This document shows, piece after piece, positions 27,265-35,668 of a stretch of DNA of 64,000 nt. Below the pieces are notes generated by a model, which had not been told where the DNA came from, made no database searches, and saw only the letters and a list, made by a program, of their open reading frames with translations. This stretch comes from Vibrio maritimus (lineage in GTDB: Bacteria; Pseudomonadota; Gammaproteobacteria; Enterobacterales; Vibrionaceae), in contig NZ_CP090439.1 of NCBI RefSeq assembly GCF_021441885.1, positions 744,001 through 808,000 of the forward strand, given 5' to 3'. The translations under genes and the position numbers were made by a program. The first letter of the stretch is position 1. Each line of letters opens with the position of its first letter.

Positions 27265-28257
27265 ATGGACGTAAAAGCTGATAACACCTACCCAACGGGT
27301 TTAATTCACGCAATCCAACTTGATGGGCAGGGCGGCCTAATCCCATGTGATGAAGGGATCAATAAGATCTGGCAAGAGCGAGAGAAGACTGTTTGGCTGC
27401 ATTTCGACTACAGTGTCGCCAGGACGGTTGACTGGATCACAGAGCATAGTGGTCTCAACGAGATAGCGATTGACGGCTTGACCAGCGAAAACAGTCGCCC
27501 GCATATTTTGAAAAGAAAAAACAATGTGGTTGCTAACTTTAGGGCTATCAATCTCAATCCAGAATCCGATCCTGAAGACATGGTCTCACTAAGGATTTGG
27601 ACTGATGGAACTCGGATACTTAGCACGCGACGTCGTCCGCTAATATCCACCAAAGAAGTACTCGAGTCGCTGGAACGCGGTGAGGGCCCTCAAACAGTTC
27701 CAGAGCTGCTCATCAACTGGCTTGACGCCATTACCGCGAAACAAGAAAGTAGTCTTAGCCGGCTAGAAGATCATGCGCTTGAGCTCGAAGAAGCGGACTT
27801 TACCTCGAGCAACAACGATTATCGAGAGCAAGTCAGCCAATTGCGTAAGGTCTGTATCAAACTTCGCAGACATCTATCTCCCCAAAAAGAAACCTTGAAT
27901 CAGCTCGCAACCTCTAACTTAGAGTGGCTCAACGAGCTCGACAGTCTCAAGATTAAAGCGCTGCTCGATAGACAGTTGCGCTGCCTTGAGAACATCGAAA
28001 TGCTACGAGAGCATTCGATTTTGATGATGGACGAGCTAAATGCTATCGACGCGGAGACGCTTAACCGACGCACCTACGTATTCACAATCATCGCTGGATT
28101 GTTTCTGCCCCTCGGGTTTTTCACGGGCTTGCTAGGCATCAATGTAGGTGGTATGCCAGGGACAGAGAATCCTTTTGCATTTTGGATGGTTACCGCTCTG
28201 TGCGTCTTGTTTGGGGCAGGCTCTGTGGGATGGGCATTGGCCAAGCGTTGGCTGTAG
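27265..28257 (+). CDS. zntB: Zinc transporter ZntB (CorA family)
   Basis: Inner-membrane zinc exporter of the CorA superfamily, 330 residues. A large N-terminal cytoplasmic domain with long helices (about 150-260) precedes two C-terminal membrane segments. The signature GIN follows the first of these, within LLGINVGGMPG, and the protein ends in WALAKRWL, as in ZntB. Single gene followed by a TetR control region. Confidence 0.9.
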   Translation: MDVKADNTYPTGLIHAIQLDGQGGLIPCDEGINKIWQEREKTVWLHFDYSVARTVDWITEHSGLNEIAIDGLTSENSRPHILKRKNNVVANFRAINLNPESDPEDMVSLRIWTDGTRILSTRRRPLISTKEVLESLERGEGPQTVPELLINWLDAITAKQESSLSRLEDHALELEEADFTSSNNDYREQVSQLRKVCIKLRRHLSPQKETLNQLATSNLEWLNELDSLKIKALLDRQLRCLENIEMLREHSILMMDELNAIDAETLNRRTYVFTIIAGLFLPLGFFTGLLGINVGGMPGTENPFAFWMVTALCVLFGAGSVGWALAKRWL

Positions 28258-28278
28258 CGTTTCGATCACCATTGACGA

Positions 28279-28324
28279 GTGTAGAATGATTATTCTACAC
28301 TAGGGATAGTATAATCATTCTACC
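28279..28324. promoter_or_regulatory. TetR operator region
   Basis: AGTGTAGAAT and ATTCTACACT (28279-28288, 28293-28302) form a perfect 10-bp inverted repeat with a 4-base spacer. The half-site repeats as ATAATCATTCTAC (28312-28324), again inverted to the first. The cluster lies 15 bases before the TetR start and would allow autoregulation of the TetR-oxidoreductase pair. Confidence 0.75.
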
Positions 28325-28338
28325 TTGTGGTGTTTTCT

Positions 28339-28866
28339 ATGTCGCAACAACAAATTGCAGAGAATCTAGAACGTGCTTTTTCACAAAAAGGGTTCGCTGA
28401 GCCGAGTGTCGCTGAGCTAAAAGCGCTGTCTGGCGTAAGCATGCGCACTCTGTACAAATACTTCCCCTCCAAAGAGAGTATGGTCGTTGGCGCATTGGAC
28501 TATCGCCATCAACGCTATCTGGCGTTACTAGAGCAGTGTGCACAGCACAGTGGCCTAGACGCTACACTTGCTGCGTTTGACGTTCTTGGCAGCTGGATGA
28601 AAGAACACGCCCCGAAAGGCTGCCTTTCAGTCAATGCTCTTGCCGCTTTTCCTGACAACGCGGACATAAATTCGACAGTTGAAAGGCACAAACAACAGGT
28701 TATCGATTTACTTGCCAAATTAAGTGGACGAGATGATCTCTCTCATGCTCTTTTTGTATTGCATGAGGGAACGACAACCGCTTATCCCATTTTAGGTGAA
28801 TCGGCGATTACCGCTGCCAAAGTAGCCATCACTACTTTATTTACCACTAATTCAACAAGCTACTAA
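28339..28866 (+). CDS. TetR-family repressor
   Basis: About 175 residues: an N-terminal helix-turn-helix (FAEPSVAELKALSGVSMRTL, then YKYFPSKESMVVGAL) and an all-helical ligand domain. ATG 28339 (MSQQQIAENL) is preferred over GTG codons 12 bases earlier. The gene is 14 bases before the MDR oxidoreductase and behind a strong palindromic operator. Inference: it senses a small electrophile or quinone-like compound handled by the oxidoreductase. Confidence 0.87.
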   Translation: MSQQQIAENLERAFSQKGFAEPSVAELKALSGVSMRTLYKYFPSKESMVVGALDYRHQRYLALLEQCAQHSGLDATLAAFDVLGSWMKEHAPKGCLSVNALAAFPDNADINSTVERHKQQVIDLLAKLSGRDDLSHALFVLHEGTTTAYPILGESAITAAKVAITTLFTTNSTSY

Positions 28867-28880
28867 GAAGGAATCCACCT

Positions 28881-29927
28881 ATGAGCACGGTAATGACTGG
28901 CGTACAGCTGATTGGTCATGGCGAGCTAGACCAGCTAGACATTCGAAACGATATTCCCGTACCAGCGCCTAAAGCCGATGAAGTTCTGATAAAAGTCAGT
29001 GCGGCTGGCGTCAATAACACAGACATCAATACACGTATTGGTTGGTACTCAAAAGGTGATAACGACAGTGAAGACGCCAGCTGGGATGGCAAAGCTCTGG
29101 AACTACCACGAATTCAAGGTGCAGATGTATGTGGTCATATTGTCGCGGTAGGTTCAAATGTAGACGCAAGTCGCATTGGCGAACGCGTACTAATTGATCC
29201 ATGTCTACGTTATGTCGATGGTCAAAAACTTGAGCATTTTTGGTACTTTGGCTCTGAGTGTGATGGCGGATTCGCGGAGTATACGACTGTAGACGCTCGT
29301 CAGGCTTACAGTGTAAATTCAAGCTACACCGACACTGAGCTTGCGTCATTTCCATGTTCTTATTCGACCGCAGAGAACATGTTAACGCGCGCTAACGTTG
29401 CCGCAGGCGATGTCGTGTTGGTAACCGGTGCTTCTGGTGGCGTCGGCTCGGCAGCGATTCAGCTCGCCAAAGCTCGCGGAGCGAAAGTGATTGCCGTTAC
29501 TAGCGAATCTAAGGCCGCTACACTGCTAGAGATCGGTGCAGATAAAACCGTCTCGCGTGGTCATAACTTAGTGGAAGCACTGGGAAAAAACAGCGTGAAC
29601 GTCGTCATTGACCTCGTTGCGGGGCCTCAATGGCCGGAACTGCTAGACGTGATGGCGCCAAAAGGGCGCTACGCCGTTTCAGGTGCGATCGGTGGACCTA
29701 TGGTTGAGCTGGATGTTCGTACCTTGTATCTCAAGGATCTTTCTTTCTTCGGTTGTACCGGACTAGAAGACGAAGTGTTCCCGAACCTAATCAGTCGAAT
29801 CGAAGCCGAAGAGATCAAACCGCTGGTGGGTAAGACATTTGAACTTGCCGAGATTAAACAGGCTCAAATCGAGTTTGTTGAGAAAAACCACATTGGCAAG
29901 ATTGTTCTGAATGTGAGCGCGAAATAA
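28881..29927 (+). CDS. MDR-superfamily zinc-type alcohol dehydrogenase/quinone reductase
   Basis: Medium-chain dehydrogenase/reductase of 348 residues. An N-terminal GroES-like domain (GVNNTDINTRIGW, IQGADVCGHIVAVGS) is followed by a Rossmann domain with the nucleotide motif VTGASGGVGSAAIQLAKARG near residue 180. The catalytic zinc Cys is not in the usual place (NNTDIN), which resembles the quinone oxidoreductase branch. Co-transcribed with TetR; ends in a terminator. The substrate is unknown. Confidence 0.85.
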   Translation: MSTVMTGVQLIGHGELDQLDIRNDIPVPAPKADEVLIKVSAAGVNNTDINTRIGWYSKGDNDSEDASWDGKALELPRIQGADVCGHIVAVGSNVDASRIGERVLIDPCLRYVDGQKLEHFWYFGSECDGGFAEYTTVDARQAYSVNSSYTDTELASFPCSYSTAENMLTRANVAAGDVVLVTGASGGVGSAAIQLAKARGAKVIAVTSESKAATLLEIGADKTVSRGHNLVEALGKNSVNVVIDLVAGPQWPELLDVMAPKGRYAVSGAIGGPMVELDVRTLYLKDLSFFGCTGLEDEVFPNLISRIEAEEIKPLVGKTFELAEIKQAQIEFVEKNHIGKIVLNVSAK

Positions 29928-29962
29928 CACGATAGAGGTGAAGCATTCACACTGAAACACTC

Positions 29963-29986
29963 GAGGGCGCTTAGGCGCCCTCTTTT
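29963..29986 (+). terminator. Intrinsic terminator after MDR oxidoreductase
   Basis: GAGGGCGC and GCGCCCTC pair around TTAG and are followed by TTTTCTTT on the plus strand. Confidence 0.85.
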
Positions 29987-29992
29987 CTTTGA

Positions 29993-31402
29993 TTATTTTC
30001 TTCTCGCTGGCAGCATATCCGTCATAGAGCCTTCTACGACTTCAGCGGCAAACGCGAACGTCTCTGCTAGCGTTGGGTGTGCGTGAACCGTATGAGCAAT
30101 ATCCTTCGCTCGGCCACCTAGTTCAAGCACGGCTGCAGCTTCATGAATCAACTCTCCGGCATTTTCTCCGCAGATACCAGCACCAATAAGTGTGCCTGTG
30201 TGTTTGTCGAACAGCGCTTTCGTTACCCCGTTAGTGGCATTAACACTTTGCGCACGTCCACTGACTAACCAAGGCACTTTACCAACACTGTATTCCAGCC
30301 CTTGCTCTTTCGCTTCTTTCTCTGTTATCCCTACCCATGCAACTTCAGGGTGGGTATAAGCCACTGAAGGAATCGCAGCTGGAGTGAAGGTGGAATCTAA
30401 ACCCGCTATCACCTCAGCTGCCACTTTACCTTCGTGCGTGGCTTTGTGCGCAAGCATAGGGCCTTTGACTATGTCACCAATCGCGTAGATGCTTGGCACA
30501 TTAGACTGCATCTTTTCGTTCACCTCGATTAGTCCCTTCGAATCCGTAGTAACGCCTATGGCTTCAAGGCCGAGATTCGATGTGTTTGGCGCGCGACCAA
30601 CCGCGACAAGCACAGCATCAAATAACGTTGGCTGTGGTGCCTTCTTCCCTTCAAAACTAACTAAAATACCCTCAGCTTCAGCGCTCATCTCTGTGACTAG
30701 CATTTTGGTTAAGATTTGGTAGGTTTTCTTGGTCGCTTTTTGTAGCGGCTGGATAATGTCCTTATCTGCACTCGGAATGATGTGATCTTGCGCCTCCACT
30801 ATGGTGATCTTGGATCCAAGCGCTGCATAAACCTGAGCCATTTCAAGCCCGATAATGCCACCACCCACGATAAGAAGGTTTTCGGGGATCGTTGACACCT
30901 CAAGTGCGTCCGTCGAATCCCAAATACGTGGGTCATTGGGTGCAATAGGCAGAGGGATCGATTGCGAGCCAGTAGCGACGATCGCGTGTTTAAACTCAAT
31001 TTTTTGTTCACTTTCCCCATTCACAACCAGACTGGTGGGAGAGATAAACTGTCCTACTCCCTGAACACGAATCACTTTTCTCGCCTTGGCAAGATTCGCG
31101 ATACCTTTGGTCAGGTCAGCTATCGTCGACTGCTTGTACTCACGCAGCGCGTTTATATCCACCGTCGGCTCACTGAACGTAATTCCCATAGATTGACCGT
31201 GTCTTGCTTGCTCAATCAACGACGTAGCATGAAGCAAGGCTTTGGATGGGATACAGCCAACGTTGACGCAGACACCACCTAAGGTCTCTCTGCTCTCAAC
31301 AATGCATACCGAGAGCCCTAAGTCGGCTGCTCGAAAAGCTGCGGTATAACCGCCGGGTCCACCACCGAGTACGGCAACATCTACGTTGATAGAATCCGTC
31401 AT
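29993..31402 (-). CDS. lpdA: Dihydrolipoyl dehydrogenase
   Basis: FAD-dependent disulfide oxidoreductase (E3), 469 residues, that reoxidises dihydrolipoyl groups with NAD+. The FAD motif VLGGGPGGYTAAFRAADLG is at the N-terminus, the redox Cys pair in GGVCVNVGCIPSK is near residues 45 and 50, the NAD motif LLIVGGGIIGLEMAQVYAALG follows, and the C-terminal catalytic His-Glu is in HAHPTLAE. No E1 or E2 gene is adjacent, so this is a stand-alone copy, probably additional to the one with pyruvate dehydrogenase on chromosome I. Confidence 0.93.
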   Translation of the reverse strand: MTDSINVDVAVLGGGPGGYTAAFRAADLGLSVCIVESRETLGGVCVNVGCIPSKALLHATSLIEQARHGQSMGITFSEPTVDINALREYKQSTIADLTKGIANLAKARKVIRVQGVGQFISPTSLVVNGESEQKIEFKHAIVATGSQSIPLPIAPNDPRIWDSTDALEVSTIPENLLIVGGGIIGLEMAQVYAALGSKITIVEAQDHIIPSADKDIIQPLQKATKKTYQILTKMLVTEMSAEAEGILVSFEGKKAPQPTLFDAVLVAVGRAPNTSNLGLEAIGVTTDSKGLIEVNEKMQSNVPSIYAIGDIVKGPMLAHKATHEGKVAAEVIAGLDSTFTPAAIPSVAYTHPEVAWVGITEKEAKEQGLEYSVGKVPWLVSGRAQSVNATNGVTKALFDKHTGTLIGAGICGENAGELIHEAAAVLELGGRAKDIAHTVHAHPTLAETFAFAAEVVEGSMTDMLPARRK

Positions 31403-31596
31403 GCTATCTCTCCTTCTATATCTGGCTGGGTTTGCGAGTATTTTTCAAAGCGAACCCCAGTATAGACTGGTTAAATGTCTGAGCAGTGTTAATTTTTGTC
31501 GGTAAGTGACCTAGGTTTCAAACTTCCCTTTATCTGTCATAAATAGCGGTTAGTATTAGCGCTCTTGCAAAAAACAAATGATTCACGCTACCAAAC

Positions 31597-31959
31597 ATGC
31601 GAAACAAAGCACTACTCACTATCTTGTCCCTAGCTCTTTCTGGTTGTTCTTCTTATCAAATGAACCAGTTAGGATTTCGTTCGTCTCCTGTTAATGTATA
31701 CCCAAACTACATGAACACTATCGAACTTTGTGAGGTTGCAAATGGGTATCGTCCGACTAATCAAACCATCGTTGCTGTTAGCAGTGAGCAATCAAAACGC
31801 AATCTTACTCATGACCGTTGTGACGACCTAGTCAAAGAGCTCTACTTCAGCCGTTTCATCAAAAGCATTACCATTACGCGTCCAGAAAAAACAGAGGAGC
31901 CGGTGCCGACTCCACTTCCCGCTAAACCGCTCCCTCACCCTGTAGTTCAGCCTCAATAG
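31597..31959 (+). CDS. Small predicted lipoprotein
   Basis: Protein of 120 residues with a lipoprotein signal (LLTILSLALSGC; Cys near residue 17) predicting lipid anchoring in the envelope. The mature part has a central domain with two Cys (TIELCEVANGY and HDRCDDLVKELYFSRF) and a proline-rich tail (EEPVPTPLPAKPLPHPVVQP). I do not recognise the family. Its last 38 bases overlap the end of the convergent MFS gene. Confidence 0.7.
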   Translation: MRNKALLTILSLALSGCSSYQMNQLGFRSSPVNVYPNYMNTIELCEVANGYRPTNQTIVAVSSEQSKRNLTHDRCDDLVKELYFSRFIKSITITRPEKTEEPVPTPLPAKPLPHPVVQPQ

Positions 31960-33139
31960 GGCTATGATCTAGCACGTTCGCTCGCTTCAGGATCCACATA
32001 GCAAGCGTCGCTGCTATCATGACCAAGGCAGCAACGGCAAAGCCTACTTCTATGAGCTGGTAGTGTGCTAGGTAGGCAATCAATATGTAGCTACCGCTCT
32101 GTGCCGCTGTTGTAAATAGTTTCATACCGCCGTCCACTCGTCCCCTGACTGAGTTATCGACGTCATGATGTAGCTTGTTTACCCTCGCAATTCGGTTCGT
32201 CGCGTTAAACAATCCCATAAACAGTGCAATAACAACGATGGATAAGGGAGAGAGCGTCATTGCCATTATGGCGAGCAGCAAACACATCATCACCATACTC
32301 GCCAGCATCAATTTTTCGTGTCTCACACGCTTCATCACTTTAACAATCGCTAATCCACATAGCATCGCACCTACACCATAGTTTATCTGCCACCAGGCAA
32401 ACCACTCGCCCGATACCAAGTTCTCTGATAGATAAATGGGCACTAACTTCGACAAGTACGTCATCATTGGGTAACTCAAGCACGATAAGGCAATAAACAA
32501 AAAGAACAGTGGTGATTGACTGAATATTCGCTTCGACTCTCCCAATTGCTGGTGGAAACGGACAACGTTCGCCGTTTTTCTCGAAGTCTGATGCCGAATC
32601 GCCATAAAACACAGTAGGGCTAAAGCTGTGAGTGCACTTGTGAGTATTGCGAAGCGATCAATTGTCCAGACTTCCAATAACCACACGCCCATACCTCCGG
32701 CACTCAGTGTGGTTATCTGCATGACAATTTCTTGCTGGCTCGATACTCGACCATATTCACTCGGCTTGTATAGCTCCTGAGTAAATGCCCCGTTAGTTGA
32801 CCACGCTAAATCACTAGCTAGCCAAAATACCAACAAACACGAAGCGAGGATCCAAATATTTACTCCAACAAACCAACTAACTACGACAACGCTGATGGCT
32901 GATAGCATTTGGATTAGCTGAGAAACAGCCAAAATATGTTTACGAGAGTAACGATCAATTGCGGTTGCGAAGAACGGAGTAAACATAAAAGAGAGCAGCG
33001 TACAGACTAAAGTCACGGCGGCGAGAAATGTGCCGTTATTCCCTTCACTTAATATGGACCAAGGCAATGCCATGAGCATCATTCCCGATGCAATTCCATC
33101 AAACATCAATCCTGATAAGTGTAACCTTCTATTGTTCAT
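31922..33139 (-). CDS. MFS-family transporter under SoxR control
   Basis: Inner-membrane major facilitator of 405 residues with about 12 hydrophobic segments, similar to MFS drug exporters of the enterobactin-exporter-like (EntS-type) group (AIDRYSRKHILA motif after segment 2). Divergent from soxR, with a typical SoxR-activated promoter reading toward it. Inference: exports a redox-active compound that also triggers SoxR. Its stop codon lies inside the convergent lipoprotein gene. Confidence 0.85.
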   Translation of the reverse strand: MNNRRLHLSGLMFDGIASGMMLMALPWSILSEGNNGTFLAAVTLVCTLLSFMFTPFFATAIDRYSRKHILAVSQLIQMLSAISVVVVSWFVGVNIWILASCLLVFWLASDLAWSTNGAFTQELYKPSEYGRVSSQQEIVMQITTLSAGGMGVWLLEVWTIDRFAILTSALTALALLCFMAIRHQTSRKTANVVRFHQQLGESKRIFSQSPLFFLFIALSCLSYPMMTYLSKLVPIYLSENLVSGEWFAWWQINYGVGAMLCGLAIVKVMKRVRHEKLMLASMVMMCLLLAIMAMTLSPLSIVVIALFMGLFNATNRIARVNKLHHDVDNSVRGRVDGGMKLFTTAAQSGSYILIAYLAHYQLIEVGFAVAALVMIAATLAMWILKRANVLDHSPIEAELQGEGAV

Positions 33140-33172
33140 TGTCGCTTCTCCCTGTTCCTGTGACTGAAATCA

Positions 33173-33203
33173 AGGATAAAAGCTCAACTTAACTTGAGGT
33201 CAA
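33173..33203 (-). promoter_or_regulatory. SoxR-activated promoter with SoxR box
   Basis: On the minus strand TTGACC (33203-33198) and TATCCT (33178-33173) are separated by exactly 19 bases, the over-long spacer of MerR-type activated promoters. The dyad CTCAACTTAACTTGAG (33183-33198) inside it nearly matches the known SoxR box. A plus-strand TATAAT for soxR (33206-33211) abuts it, so the same site could autoregulate soxR. Confidence 0.88.
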
Positions 33204-33234
33204 GCTATAATTAGAAGAAAAATAAGGAGAAGTT

Positions 33235-33669
33235 ATGGAACTTTCAGTTGGCCAGGTCGCCAAACGTGCAGAGGTTGCGGTCTCCGCACTGCATTTCTAT
33301 GAGCAAAAAGGGATGATTACCAGTTGGCGTAATCAAGGCAATCAGCGTCGCTATGACAGTTCTGTGTTACGACGAGTCGCTGTTATCAAAACTGGACAAC
33401 AACTAGGACTGAGTTTAGAAGAGATCAAACACGCCCTATCTAGTTTGCCTCTCAATCGAGCGCCTTCGCAAGAAGAGTGGGAACAAATGGGTAAAAACTG
33501 GAAAGAGATTCTGGATCACAAAATTTGGCTAATGACCAAACTCAGAGATGAGCTAGGAGAATGCATTGGCTGCGGCTGTTTGTCGATGTCGCGCTGTCGT
33601 TTACGTAATCCACAAGACACGCTTGCAGACACACTCGGAAATGGCGCGACCTTATGGAAATCTGAATAG
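33235..33669 (+). CDS. soxR: Redox-sensitive activator SoxR
   Basis: MerR-family regulator of 144 residues. The N-terminal winged helix (VGQVAKRAEVAVSALHFYEQ) and long dimerisation helix are followed by the [2Fe-2S] signature CIGCGCLSMSRC near residue 120, with all four Cys present. It turns on target promoters when the cluster is oxidised. No soxS is nearby; the direct target here is the divergent MFS gene, as in non-enteric bacteria. AAGGAG lies 5 bases before ATG. Confidence 0.95.
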   Translation: MELSVGQVAKRAEVAVSALHFYEQKGMITSWRNQGNQRRYDSSVLRRVAVIKTGQQLGLSLEEIKHALSSLPLNRAPSQEEWEQMGKNWKEILDHKIWLMTKLRDELGECIGCGCLSMSRCRLRNPQDTLADTLGNGATLWKSE

Positions 33670-33697
33670 ACGCTGTACGAGTCCCATTTAAAACGAC

Positions 33698-35371
33698 TTA
33701 AACTAAAATGTCCTCTTCTTTGAGTTTAGGCGCGAACGTAATAATTTGTTTGTTGTAACTGAAGGTCGCAGGCCCGTGTGTAGACTTAGTCGTGACTTTT
33801 TCGTCATCAAACTGAACTGTGACCCTAGTGTGCGTTTGAACTAAAGACTCTACCGTATTAAGTTCTAGTTTGGCGTACAGTTCGAGTTCGATACGCTCTT
33901 TCTCTTCATTAAGTTTATCTATCGCTTCAGTGTCAGCGCTGTTTAATGCTGCAAGTTCAGCGTTCTGCTCTTCTGTGCGTGATGACTTCGGAATCTTCTT
34001 CAACTCAATCTCACGACGAATCGACACCATTTTTTGTTCTTGAAGTGCCGTATATCGAGATTGTAGCTCCTCAAACTTTTCAGCATAGTGTTTGTAGTTT
34101 GCGAACGCCTCAATATAAGTGGCCGTATCACCCTCAACACCAAGTTGGTTACAGATAACTTTGCCACCGACCTTAGCCTCACCACCACTAAGCGTACCTT
34201 GTTTCTTGTTTCCACCAGTAACCAGTAGATCGCCGCTACAAGCGATGTCGTTATTCAAACTATGTACAGTAAACTGAACGTCCCCACGCGCCTTGATGGT
34301 GGCAAACTGCGCGTAGTTTGCGACAACATCACCACCAGACTCTATATGGCAAGACTTGGGTTCACCGTCATCTACATTGTGTCCGATGATGCCTTTTGCA
34401 ATGGTTATATCGCCCTTCGCTTTAAGAGAAGCAGATTCAACGAAACCGCCGACAGTGATTGCCCCCGTCGCGGTCACTTCCATATTAGGTTCAACGTTTC
34501 CAGATATAACAACACTACCTTTGAACTTGATGTGTCCAGTGGAAATATCAACTTTACTCAGACAAAGCGCTTCATCAATTTCAACGCCTGATGCTTTAAT
34601 AACAGGCATTCCAGACATGGTAGAGAGTAACGTATTAGGATTGTCAGGCGAAAAGCGAGTTCCGGCCCCCGGCTTTAATGGCAGATCTTTCACTGGACGA
34701 GGTGGAATGATAGCCCCTGTGACGGTGTATCCATTCTCACCTGGTTTAGCTGGAATGCGGCGCATCACTTGTTCGTTCTCACCAACAGTGACTACAGCCC
34801 CGAGATCTCGCATATCTACCTTGCCATTTGGTCCCGAAGCTTGAGGCTTCAATACCCTATCTTTAGGGTCGGCAACCAACGGAATAAACTGAGCATCTTT
34901 GCCCTCTTTTGGTCGCTTGCCTATTGCTACAGGCTGGGTGTAGCTTTCGCCACTTTTAAGTTGCTGACTCAACAGCAGCACCTTCTTCAGTGCTTTCTTA
35001 TTAATGCCTTTTACGACACGAGCCTGAGTTAGCGCAGAAATGATATCCGTTGGCGTCAAAGCATCACCACCATAAGCACCTTCAACCTTGATACTTGCCA
35101 ACATATCTTGCTCACTGAGTATGACCTCAGCCGTTGCATTTTTCACTTGAGCAAGTGTTAGCCCTGAAAAAGCGTCGCCTTTAGCGGCTTGGGCAGATTT
35201 GATAAATTGAATGACCGAAGTCTCATCGACAAAGAATGCGTCTGCATTTAACTCTTTTAATGCATTTCCTAGCAATGCGACTTCCAAAGCCAACCCCTGC
35301 TCATACTCTTTAGGTAGCTGAGCAAAGACTTGTTTTTGATCTGATGAAAGGCTGAGTACACTTTTCCACAT
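33698..35371 (-). CDS. FapA-like DUF342 protein
   Basis: Protein of 557 residues of the DUF342/flagellar assembly protein A family. The N-terminal part (1-160) is mixed, followed by a repetitive beta-helix region (about 230-400: IKFKGSVVISGNVEP, GAITVGGFVESASLKAKGDI) and a coiled-coil stretch (about 420-510, rich in Glu and Lys). No membrane segment is seen. The family is cytoplasmic and linked to envelope or polar processes, but its function is unsettled. Single gene between soxR and the parS2 cluster. Confidence 0.85.
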   Translation of the reverse strand: MWKSVLSLSSDQKQVFAQLPKEYEQGLALEVALLGNALKELNADAFFVDETSVIQFIKSAQAAKGDAFSGLTLAQVKNATAEVILSEQDMLASIKVEGAYGGDALTPTDIISALTQARVVKGINKKALKKVLLLSQQLKSGESYTQPVAIGKRPKEGKDAQFIPLVADPKDRVLKPQASGPNGKVDMRDLGAVVTVGENEQVMRRIPAKPGENGYTVTGAIIPPRPVKDLPLKPGAGTRFSPDNPNTLLSTMSGMPVIKASGVEIDEALCLSKVDISTGHIKFKGSVVISGNVEPNMEVTATGAITVGGFVESASLKAKGDITIAKGIIGHNVDDGEPKSCHIESGGDVVANYAQFATIKARGDVQFTVHSLNNDIACSGDLLVTGGNKKQGTLSGGEAKVGGKVICNQLGVEGDTATYIEAFANYKHYAEKFEELQSRYTALQEQKMVSIRREIELKKIPKSSRTEEQNAELAALNSADTEAIDKLNEEKERIELELYAKLELNTVESLVQTHTRVTVQFDDEKVTTKSTHGPATFSYNKQIITFAPKLKEEDILV

Positions 35372-35590
35372 GATTGACGATCATTTCCTTATGCGATTTC
35401 ACGCTCGCATACAGAATGCGAATGTGATCATGCTTCAATAACTATCAATTATATTAGTGAAGTCTCACTACTGAGACTACATGAGTTTTCTAAAACTACG
35501 GGGGCGCTCACGGTAATTAGTTCAATAGTTTGAACGTCGTAGGAGAAACATTGTTCGGTATGTCCAGCAGTCATCAACAAGGTCTCGTCG

Positions 35591-35605
35591 ATTTACACTG
35601 TAAAA
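35591..35605. promoter_or_regulatory. parS2 site 1 of cluster
   Basis: TTTACACTGTAAA (35592-35604), exact match to the parS2 consensus; first of four within 93 bases. Confidence 0.9.
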
Positions 35606-35616
35606 ATAGAGCGTCA

Positions 35617-35631
35617 ATTTACACTGTAAAA
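35617..35631. promoter_or_regulatory. parS2 site 2 of cluster
   Basis: TTTACACTGTAAA (35618-35630), 26 bases after the first site. Confidence 0.9.
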
Positions 35632-35641
35632 GCATAGGTAG

Positions 35642-35656
35642 CTTTACAGTGTAAAT
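35642..35656. promoter_or_regulatory. parS2 site 3 of cluster
   Basis: TTTACAGTGTAAA (35643-35655), 25 bases after the second. Confidence 0.9.
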
Positions 35657-35668
35657 CAGGGAAAGAGA

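Larger units (their letters stand above)
35372..35668. other. Intergenic region with parS2 cluster and a possible RctB site
   Basis: No gene is visible. It holds three of the four clustered parS2 sites and, at 35425-35436, TGATCATGCTTC, a one-base-short match to the RctB iteron core TGATCATGCTTTC. The start-proximal part is presumably the promoter of the DUF342 gene. Confidence 0.6.
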
